Shown here one piece after another: positions 55,089 to 62,900 of a DNA stretch of 63,609 nt. Made by a program: the position numbers and the translations under genes. The notes under the pieces were generated by a model. The model was not told the origin of the DNA. It made no database searches and saw only the letters and a program-made list of their open reading frames with translations. The stretch is taken from contig CANGWB010000010.1 of NCBI GenBank assembly GCA_947457465.1, positions 1 through 63,609 of the forward strand, written 5' to 3'. The first letter of the stretch is position 1; each line of letters opens with the position of its first letter. This DNA is from Chitinophagaceae bacterium. Its GTDB lineage: Bacteria > Bacteroidota > Bacteroidia > Chitinophagales > Chitinophagaceae.

Positions 55089-55598
55089 ATGCATGCGGAA
55101 GAATCACCTGTTGTTTTAAAGAAAGTAACTGATTTTTTGAAACAGATCGGTATTCCGATTGAGTTCAGGTCGCTGGATGGGTTTTGTTTTTTGCCCGGCA
55201 TTCAAGTCGATGGTGGAATACTGAATATCGATATCGATCAGTTAAAATATCCTGGAGATATTGTTCATGAAGCTGGACATATTGCAGTAGTGCCCGCTGC
55301 AGAGCGCGCTACATTGAATGAGATCGGTATCGGCGAGCGTCCCATGCGCGAAGCAGAGGAGATGATGGTGATTGCTTGGAGTTATGCAGTATGCGTCGAA
55401 TTAAATATCGATGCGGGTTTTGTTTTTCACGATCAGGGGTATCAAACGGGGGGTAGTCACATCGCGGAGCAGTTCAAACAGGGTCATTATGTTGGTGTGC
55501 CCATGCTGCAATGGACGGGAATGGCGTTGGAAAAAATAGATCCAGTGAATCCACACCGACCCGTATATCCTGCGATGATCAACTGGATGCGGGATTGA
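55089..55598 (+). CDS. HEAGH-motif protein, possible zinc metallopeptidase
   Basis: 169 residues, no signal peptide. Residues about 55-68 contain PGDIVHEAGHIAVV, which fits the zinc-peptidase motif HExxH; a possible third ligand is in MREAEEMMVIAWSYAVCVEL about 35 residues later. The C-terminal part has YQTGGSHIAEQFKQGHYVGV and MLQWTGMALEKIDP. I do not recognise a named family, and the chain is short for a protease, so it could also be a metal-binding regulator such as an IrrE/ImmA-like protein. It stands alone between the recombinase scar and a convergent gene. Confidence 0.7.
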   Translation: MHAEESPVVLKKVTDFLKQIGIPIEFRSLDGFCFLPGIQVDGGILNIDIDQLKYPGDIVHEAGHIAVVPAAERATLNEIGIGERPMREAEEMMVIAWSYAVCVELNIDAGFVFHDQGYQTGGSHIAEQFKQGHYVGVPMLQWTGMALEKIDPVNPHRPVYPAMINWMRD

Positions 55599-55600
55599 TT

Positions 55601-55636
55601 ATTCAATTTTCTCAATCTGAATTGTGAAAATTGAAT
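55601..55636. terminator. AT-rich hairpin between convergent genes
   Basis: Perfect 11-bp inverted repeat ATTCAATTTTC / GAAAATTGAAT separated by 14 nt, filling the space between the HEAGH gene and the 5'-nucleotidase-like gene. Could serve as a weak bidirectional terminator. Confidence 0.5.
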
Positions 55637-56532
55637 TATGCCATCAACGACCGCTCGCTAGAAGGCAGCCCATCCCATCGATGTCCTGAATTCCCCATCA
55701 CCAAATTTTGGAAATCAACTCCGATTTTATTGCCTTCTTCGTTAAACTGAATGTCGATTTTTCCTAAAACCAATCCGCCGAATCCGGCATGATTTGTTAT
55801 GACTTCTTGTTTGTGCCGGTTGAAAATGATTGTTGGTGCATGCATAACAACACCTGAGCCACTTCCGATGACCACATCGATATCCGACGAGTGATTAGCT
55901 AGTGTGTATTCATTCAGACGCTTAGCGCGATTAAGACCCAGATTGGAGAGACAAATAACCAATTGGCATCCTTTTTCATGCTTAAGCTGGGTGGCTGTTT
56001 TGTCTGCATGAAGTAGGGGATTGGCCGTTCCAACTTCAATGTAAGAGCTAATGATTCCAACACGAATAGGTCCTTTTTGAATGATCCTGTAGGGGGCGGC
56101 ACCAGCGGTTATGCCGGCGGGGTGATGGCTGATTACAGGGAGTTGGTAGTCTTGAACTGCCTGATGAATGCTTTTATCGGAAGCAGATTGAACTATGCCA
56201 TCGTATTTGAGTTCGGCAGCATGTTTGAACAACGATTCGTTCATCTGGCCAGCATCCAGTAAAATGACCTGTTTTCGTTCTTTACGTATTGTTTGAACCG
56301 CTTCTTTTATGGACTTGAATCCCCCTAAGCCCTCGTAGGGAGATCCATCTGCGATCGGGGCAAACTGACCGCCAAGATCTCCGGTGTGAATGATCGTCAG
56401 GGAGCGTGCTGGGCTGATGTTGCCATCATATACGGATGTAGATATCCCCGCGAACGAACGAATCGGGTTAATCGCAACCACTGCCGCTGCTGCCAATGTG
56501 CTTTGTTTCACGAAGGATCTTCTGGAACTCAT
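55636..56532 (-). CDS. Exported 5'-nucleotidase/metallophosphatase-fold protein with lost metal sites
   Basis: 298 residues. The N-terminus is a twin-arginine-like signal (MSSRRSFVKQSTLAAAAVVA). The fold matches the metallophosphatase domain of 5'-nucleotidases (TIIHTGDLGGQF, GGFKSIKEAVQTIRKE, VILLDAGQMNES, LPVISHH, LVICLSNLGLNRAKRL, DIDVVIGSGSGVVMH), but the expected metal ligands are replaced: D-x-H becomes D-L-G, the GNHE loop is missing, SHLG becomes SNLG and GHSH becomes GSGSG. The C-terminal substrate domain of full 5'-nucleotidases is absent. It is probably a non-catalytic periplasmic protein; binding of a nucleotide-like ligand is a guess. Confidence 0.78.
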   Translation of the reverse strand: MSSRRSFVKQSTLAAAAVVAINPIRSFAGISTSVYDGNISPARSLTIIHTGDLGGQFAPIADGSPYEGLGGFKSIKEAVQTIRKERKQVILLDAGQMNESLFKHAAELKYDGIVQSASDKSIHQAVQDYQLPVISHHPAGITAGAAPYRIIQKGPIRVGIISSYIEVGTANPLLHADKTATQLKHEKGCQLVICLSNLGLNRAKRLNEYTLANHSSDIDVVIGSGSGVVMHAPTIIFNRHKQEVITNHAGFGGLVLGKIDIQFNEEGNKIGVDFQNLVMGNSGHRWDGLPSSERSLMA

Positions 56533-56687
56533 TAAATTGTTTTTTGGTATTTAAAACAGGCCAATTTCAATCTCTGAATGTAGTATTTTTTAGTTTATCA
56601 GAAAAAGTCCCCTTTTTTTCTCAAAAAGTCTCTCCCATATAGAAATATCCCTATTTTTAAATAATCACTTTCTAAATCTTGTGAATC

Positions 56688-57227
56688 ATGGAAGGTACAA
56701 TTGCAGAGGTTCGAATGTTTGCTGGGACTTTTGCCCCCCGATTGTGGGCCTTTTGTAATGGGCAGATCATGTCGATCGCACAGAATACGGCGTTGTTCGC
56801 CTTGATTGGAACTACTTATGGAGGGAATGGGCAAACAACATTTGCCTTGCCGGATTTTCGAGGCCGTATGCCAATCGGTGTGGGGCAGGGGCCAGGATTG
56901 AGTCTTATTCAATTAGGGCAATTCTCCGGTGCTGAGACCAGGACACTTTTAGTTTCAAATCTTCCGCCACATAGTCACCCGGTTACCGGCTCATTGACTA
57001 TGGGCGCTAAAAATGGAACCGGGAATAGCATCTCTCCAACCGGGAACTACCTCGCTCAGGGTTCAACCAATGCCTATTCGACAACACAAGACGCTCAAAT
57101 GGCTCCGCTTAACGGATCGCTTACTACAGGAATTACAGGAGCCGCTTCCCCGTTCAGTATCATGCCCCCATGCTTGGGAATGAACTTTATAATTTGTTTG
57201 CAAGGTATTTTCCCTAGTAGAAATTAG
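56688..57227 (+). CDS. Phage tail-collar domain protein (microcystin-dependent-protein-like), copy 1
   Basis: 179 residues. The tail-collar domain is clear at about 1-60: EGTIAEVRMFAGTFAPRLWA, FCNGQIMSIAQNTALFALIG, TTYGGNGQTTFALPDFRGRM, PIGVGQGPG. The middle PPHSHPVTG and the C-terminal PFSIMPPCLGMNFIICLQGI are also standard. These proteins occur in free-living bacteria as small multigene sets (MdpB-like) as well as in phage tail fibres; no other phage structural gene is present here. No signal peptide. First gene of a five-gene cassette; the next gene starts 25 nt after it. Confidence 0.92.
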   Translation: MEGTIAEVRMFAGTFAPRLWAFCNGQIMSIAQNTALFALIGTTYGGNGQTTFALPDFRGRMPIGVGQGPGLSLIQLGQFSGAETRTLLVSNLPPHSHPVTGSLTMGAKNGTGNSISPTGNYLAQGSTNAYSTTQDAQMAPLNGSLTTGITGAASPFSIMPPCLGMNFIICLQGIFPSRN

Positions 57228-57252
57228 TCTTCTCACCCGCTTAAAAAAAACT

Positions 57253-57798
57253 ATGGAAGGTTACCTGGCCGAGATCAGAATGTTTGCTGGAAATTTCAGC
57301 CCTCGAGGGTGGTATAGTTGTTCAGGGCAAGTATTGTCTATTTCTGCTAATACAGCTTTATTCGCTTTGCTTGGAACTACTTATGGCGGAGATGGACAAA
57401 CAACATTTGCCTTACCTGATTTTCGAGGACGTAGACCTATAGGGGTTGGGCAGGGAGCCGGATTGGGCATTGTTGATCTTGGACAAGCTTTTGGTGCTGA
57501 AACAAACACGCTTATTGTTTCACATCTCCCCCCTCACAATCATCTTATTTCAGGAACTATTACTCAGGGGGCGAATGCCGAGCGAGTGGCTACTACCGGA
57601 GCGCCTTCTGGTAATTATCCGTCCATTGTAAATGTTACGTCCGCCTATTCTACGACCGCCGACAGCAATACTGGTGCTTTGTCGCACAATCTCTCGCTCG
57701 GAGTCGTTGGATCAGGCGCTCCAATATCCCTTCAGTCTCCTTATCTGGGCATCAATTTGATCATCTGTGCAGAGGGAATTTTTCCCTCCCGCGACTAA
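57253..57798 (+). CDS. Phage tail-collar domain protein, copy 2
   Basis: 181 residues, a paralogue of the previous gene with the same layout: EGYLAEIRMFAGNFSPRGWY, SCSGQVLSISANTALFALLG, TTYGGDGQTTFALPDFRGRR, LPPHNHLISG, APISLQSPYLGINLIICAEG. The two copies differ throughout at DNA level, so the duplication is old. Such families often come as three copies; only two are seen here. The next gene starts 7 nt downstream. Confidence 0.92.
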   Translation: MEGYLAEIRMFAGNFSPRGWYSCSGQVLSISANTALFALLGTTYGGDGQTTFALPDFRGRRPIGVGQGAGLGIVDLGQAFGAETNTLIVSHLPPHNHLISGTITQGANAERVATTGAPSGNYPSIVNVTSAYSTTADSNTGALSHNLSLGVVGSGAPISLQSPYLGINLIICAEGIFPSRD

Positions 57799-57805
57799 TG
57801 TCATC

Positions 57806-58936
57806 ATGAACAAAGTTGGTTTACTGCTCCCCCGGTCAGGTATCTTCCCCTTGCTTGGCAGTGATTTCATTGCGGGCTTTCATTCCTTTCTAAAACGGCA
57901 GGGTCTTGAAGGGCAGATTAAACTTTTTCCTGAATCAATCGGCTTGGGGGCTGATAAAAAAGAAATATATCAAAAGACAGAAAAATTGCTGGTGTTGGAT
58001 CAAGTGGATGTTGTAGTTGCCTTTACGGATCAGATTACATTGGATACAACCTTGCCTCTGATCGATTCGATTCAAAAGCCGTTTATCGTAGTCAATGCTG
58101 GGGCCAATTATGCCAGCAATTGGATTCCGCCGGATTCGGTGATTTTTTTGACGTTGCAGGATGGATTGCTTTCCCGTCTCACTAGTTTACAGGCAATAAA
58201 TACTGGATATTTACAATGTGCTTATGCCGTCTCTTATTATGATGGGGGGTATCATCACGGACATGCCATGGTTACTCCCTATCTGGCCAAGGGCGGCGAA
58301 ATTCTTTTTAATTATGTCAGTCAGTTGCGCACCGTTGATTTTACGGTCGAACCACTCATTAACTATCTGGGTGAATCTCCCATAAAGAGTGTACTGGGTA
58401 TTTTTTCAGGCGATGAGTCTAATCGGTTTTTGGAAACATTGGATCAGGCCGGGTTTGAGGCGTTGAAACTATTCGTCTCTCCTCAAATGTTGGAAGAGCA
58501 GACGCTATCAAAATTGCATAAGCCTCTTGCCTTGGAACTTCAGGGATTTGTACCCTGGCATTCAACGATCGATACCGACGCCAATCGGGCCTTCATGTCA
58601 AGCATTTTGGAAGATTCAGGTAGAGTCGCCAATATTTTTTCGCTGCTGGGTTGGGAGGCCGGTTTGTTGATCGCACAGCTTAAGAAAAAGGGGGCGACTG
58701 TTCTCGATGCATTGAATCAGAACATACTGGATACGCCCAGAGGGAAATTGATGCTGGATGCCCACTCACATCACCTGATCAGTCCGGCCTATGCCATTCA
58801 AGGCGGAAAAGGAAATCAATTGCGATTGACCGGATCCTTATCTGCGGAAACCTGCATGGGTGAATGGCAGCAGCTGATGGATATTAGCGAAACGGGAGGT
58901 TCCTCTGGTTGGACCAACACGTATTTATGTTATTGA
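57806..58936 (+). CDS. Type-1 periplasmic-binding-fold protein without signal peptide
   Basis: 376 residues from ATG 57806 (MNKVGLLLPRSGIFPLLGSD). The pattern matches the Leu/Ile/Val-binding class of ABC substrate-binding proteins: VGLLLPRSGIFPLLGSDFIA, GFHSFLKRQGLEGQIKLFPE, DVVVAFTDQITLDTTLPLID, NTGYLQCAYAVSYYDGG, HHGHAMVTPYLAKGG, GIFSGDESNRFLETLDQAG. Unlike exported binding proteins it starts directly with the first beta-strand and has no signal peptide or lipobox, so it may act in the cytoplasm, perhaps as a sensor like AmiC, or be exported with the cassette by other means. It sits between the tail-collar genes and the formyltransferase; no ABC permease or ATPase is nearby. Confidence 0.82.
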   Translation: MNKVGLLLPRSGIFPLLGSDFIAGFHSFLKRQGLEGQIKLFPESIGLGADKKEIYQKTEKLLVLDQVDVVVAFTDQITLDTTLPLIDSIQKPFIVVNAGANYASNWIPPDSVIFLTLQDGLLSRLTSLQAINTGYLQCAYAVSYYDGGYHHGHAMVTPYLAKGGEILFNYVSQLRTVDFTVEPLINYLGESPIKSVLGIFSGDESNRFLETLDQAGFEALKLFVSPQMLEEQTLSKLHKPLALELQGFVPWHSTIDTDANRAFMSSILEDSGRVANIFSLLGWEAGLLIAQLKKKGATVLDALNQNILDTPRGKLMLDAHSHHLISPAYAIQGGKGNQLRLTGSLSAETCMGEWQQLMDISETGGSSGWTNTYLCY

Positions 58937-58940
58937 CCCA

Positions 58941-59867
58941 ATGAGTGACCCCGCGGTTTTAGTACTTTGTAATGATCGTATCGCACTCCCCGCTTTACGG
59001 TCACTAGCTTTTTACGGAAGGCTCGCAGGTATTGCTGTTCCCAAACAGAACAAAGATTGGATAGACGAGTTGAAGATCGTATTCAAGGATATTCCGGTCA
59101 TTGGTTTACATAAGGTTAATTGGCAAGAAAAAGTAAACGACCTCTTTGTACAAAGTCATGCAAATCTCGGAATGTTAATGACCTTTCCCTGGAAATTGGA
59201 CCAGCCATTGATTGATTTACCTGCCTGGGGATTTCTGAATTTCCATTATGGGATGCTGCCCCAATACAGAGGAGCTAATCCCATTTTTTCCCAACTGCGG
59301 AATCGGGAGGCCCTGGCCGGACTCAGCATTCATCGGGTGTCTGATAAAATGGATGGTGGCCCCATCGTGATGCAGGATAAGTTGAAGTTGAATAATTCGA
59401 TCACCTATGGACAGCTCCATTTCCTCGTAGGGGAGCTAGGGGCCGTCATGATGGGTAAATTATTGGAAATGATCAGCTTTGGATCCAAGTTGCCAAGCCG
59501 AGAGCAAGATGAAAGCCTTGCAGCCTGGTATGATCGACCAACAGCCGATGACGTTACGATTCATTGGGGAAGGATGGGTGCGGCGGAGATTGTAGCTACT
59601 ATAAATGCCTGTAATCCATGGAATAAGGGAGCAATTACCAGTATCAAGGGATGGAAACTACGTGTTGTAGAAGCAGTAATCGATGAGCAGTTGAGCGCAG
59701 AAAATGTGCCTGCGGGGACGATAGTTTCAGTACATTCAGGTATTGCTGAAGTCGTAACCAAAGACCATCAAACCCTCCAATTACGTACTATCTATACGGA
59801 GTATGGATTTAGTAATGCCTTCAGATTACTTGATTTTGGGATCAAACAGGGTGATTCTTTCGAGTAG
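58941..59867 (+). CDS. Formyltransferase-family protein (not typical Fmt)
   Basis: 308 residues, 4 nt after the binding-protein gene. The N-10-formyl-THF transferase core is complete: Asn and His in GFLNFHYGMLPQYRGANPIF, His in LSIHRVSDKMDGGPIVMQ and its Asp in MDGGPI, giving the N-H-D catalytic triad. A C-terminal Fmt-like beta domain follows (WGRMGAAEIVATINACNPWN, WKLRVVEAVI). It lacks the N-terminal GTPxFA loop of methionyl-tRNA formyltransferase, so a sugar-amine or amino-acid substrate is more likely. Its place inside a tail-collar/adhesin cassette suggests it decorates a cell-surface component. Confidence 0.83.
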   Translation: MSDPAVLVLCNDRIALPALRSLAFYGRLAGIAVPKQNKDWIDELKIVFKDIPVIGLHKVNWQEKVNDLFVQSHANLGMLMTFPWKLDQPLIDLPAWGFLNFHYGMLPQYRGANPIFSQLRNREALAGLSIHRVSDKMDGGPIVMQDKLKLNNSITYGQLHFLVGELGAVMMGKLLEMISFGSKLPSREQDESLAAWYDRPTADDVTIHWGRMGAAEIVATINACNPWNKGAITSIKGWKLRVVEAVIDEQLSAENVPAGTIVSVHSGIAEVVTKDHQTLQLRTIYTEYGFSNAFRLLDFGIKQGDSFE

Positions 59868-59928
59868 GAGTATATTCTTCTGCCGACAGCGAATTCGCTC
59901 TACGACCATAACTAACTAAAATGTGCAT

Positions 59929-62900
59929 ATGCGATCATCATCTATTGGCTCTAATTGGTTAAAGACTTTATTGCCGCTTTTGCTATTCATAACCGTCCCC
60001 AGGACGGTAACGGCCCAAACCACATTGGCGCCGGGTGATATCGCGTTTGTGGGTTATATAACAGCCGATGATGGAACGACTGGTGCTACGCAGGATGACG
60101 AGTTTTCATTTGTCTTACTAAAAGATGTTGCCAACGGTACCGTGATCAGTTTCACTGATTTTGGCTGGCTTAGCACCAATGCATTTCAAACAGCCAACCC
60201 CTGCGGAGCAAATACTGGTTCCATAAATGACGGAATCATTCGTTGGACGGCTAATGGAAGTATTAATAGCGGCACTCAAATTCGAATTAAGTGCAAATAC
60301 GGACTTACTGCATCATCTGGTACCGTAACAGGCATTCAGTCCTGTAACAATAATCCGAATGCATACCTCAGTTTGGCGATCGGTGGAGATCAATTGTTCG
60401 CCTACCAAGGAACTCATGCTTCACCAACGCTGCTTGCCGGCATTAGCATGAATGCAAGTTGGGATGCCAGTCTAGCCGCTTGCTTTTTTTCTTCAAATTC
60501 ATCCATTTTGCCTGCAGCTTTAGGTGCAAGTGCCAATACTACAGCCATCAGCTCAGGAATCAATGCCAAATACAATTGCACAACTAATAATGGAACTGCC
60601 GGTATCTTGATCGCTGCCATTAATAATCTGGCAAACTGGACAACCGATAATACGGTTACGCCTCCCATTCCGGTCGGTTTTGCCTTGCCTGTAGTATGTG
60701 GATTTACAGTGCCTGCAGGTCCCCGAATTGTTGTAAGCGATGTTACTGGTACCATCACGGCCTGTTCGGGTAGTCCTTCTACTAGCCCCAACTTGCAGCA
60801 ATTCACGGTCAGCGGATCTTTACTCACCGCCGATATTGTAATAACCGCACCCGCGAATTTTGAAGTTTCGACTTCGATTGGAACGGGATATGGATCCTCT
60901 GTCACGCTTACAGAATCCGGTGGTAATGTAGTCTCCTCGACCATTTATATTCGGTCAGCGGCAAACGCTCCTGTTGGTTCTATAAGCGGGATGATTCAAT
61001 TAGCCTCTGCGGGTGCTACTGCACAGAATGTATCACTTGCCGGAACCGTGAACTCAATACCAACTATTTCCCACATTCTGACTCAGCCGAATAACTGTAA
61101 TTCAAATAATGGCGGTGCAGCCTTAACCATCTCGGGTGCAGTCGGGCCATTTACGTATTCCTGGATCGGTGCCGGCGTCATTCAGGGGCAACAAAATCAA
61201 TCTACTCTTCGGGTTGGCGCTTACACCGTTGTAGTCACAGCTGCCAACGGCTGTCAGGGTACGGCAAGTTTCACTCTGGTTGGCCCGGGTGATTGTCCGG
61301 TATGTCCGACCATCGGTAATATCAGTCTCAACCCAACATCTCCCACCTGTACAGATGGGGCCGTTGCCTATACTGCATCCGGCTTGTTGGATATGGGGGC
61401 TACCTATGGCATACAATTTAAATATTCAGCTACCTCACTGGCAGATCCCTATACCGGAGGTACGTCCTTGGCTACTGTAGCAAACGGATCATTGACTGGA
61501 GGGGGGGCAACTGCTACCACAAATGCCAGCATTGCTATCGCTGGAACCTATTTTATTTATGCCATACTATCACCGGCACCGGCCGATGCTACCTGTCGGC
61601 CATTTCAATCCACCTCGCTGGTTGTTAGACCTACACCCACAGCGGTAGCAACGCCATCTTCTCAGCCCAATTGCTCCGGGGAAGCGATATCGCCGATTGT
61701 TCTTTCCGGTGCGGTGTCGGGTACGACCTATTCCTGGACACGAGACAACACCGTTTCTGTGACGGGTATAGCAGCCAGTGGCACGGGTGACATCAGTGGT
61801 ACACTGATCAATACGACCAGTGCTCCCATAAATGTAACATTTACCATTACGCCAGCAGCAAATGGTTGTGTGGGCGCTACCACTACAGCAACTGTGATGG
61901 TCAAGCCCACACCGACTGCAGTAGCAACGCCTGCCTCCCAAACAAAATGCTCCCGAGAAGCGATCTCAACAATAGCTCTTTCAGGAACGATATCAGGCAC
62001 GACCTATTCTTGGACACGAGACAATACCGTTTCTGTGACGGGTATAGCAGCCAGTGGCACGGGTGATATCAGCGGCACACTGATCAACTCGAGCGGTGCT
62101 CCGGTAACAGTAACCTTTACGATTACGCCCACATTAAATGGATGTACGGGCCCAAGCACAACAACTACAGTGCTTGTCAATCCGGCACCTGATGCAACAA
62201 TCGTTGGCGAAAACGCTCAGGTTTGCCAGGGAACAACAACCCAATTCTCAGCACCAGGTATTGCAGGGGTCACCTATAGCTGGGAAAGGAGCCTTACAGG
62301 TTTAAGTGGCAGTTTTTCAACAGTGGGAACCGGTTCTACATATGGGGTAAGTACTTCCGGTATTTATCGCTTTGTAGCAACCAATGGTAGTACGGGTTGC
62401 ATAGCGACTAGCGACACGAATAATGTGACAGTAGCCGACCTTTTGTTCAACGGATCATTGGCTGCTGGCGATTTGCAACAGATCGGAAGACTTAATCGCT
62501 TTGCAGTCACCTCCACATGCGCGACGCCCAAAGCATGTCCGGGTACTTTCACCCCCACTGGATCTCGTTATTATGATGTCTATTCAGTAACTAACCCTCA
62601 ATCGGCCCCAGTTTGCGCAACAATTGGACTTAAGTCGTTATGCGGAGTTAATACTTTTACTGCAGCATACTCAGAAAGCTTTAACCCAACTTCCCTTTGC
62701 GCCAATTATTTGGGAGATCCTGGATCTTCGTTCCCAAATGTTGGTTATTACGAAGTAACCATCCCTGCAGGTGGAACCATTCAAATTGTAGTTCATGAAA
62801 TGAATCCACAGACGGGATGTACAGGATATAGTTTGTCGGTGGAGCTTCCAAGAGAAACATCTACGATTCTTGCCTCCCCGTCATCAATTAGTTGCGGAGG

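Noticed and set aside
56688-57798. Prophage remnant
   Set aside because: Two tail-collar genes occur without capsid, portal, terminase or lysis genes, and such genes are common in free-standing bacterial operons.
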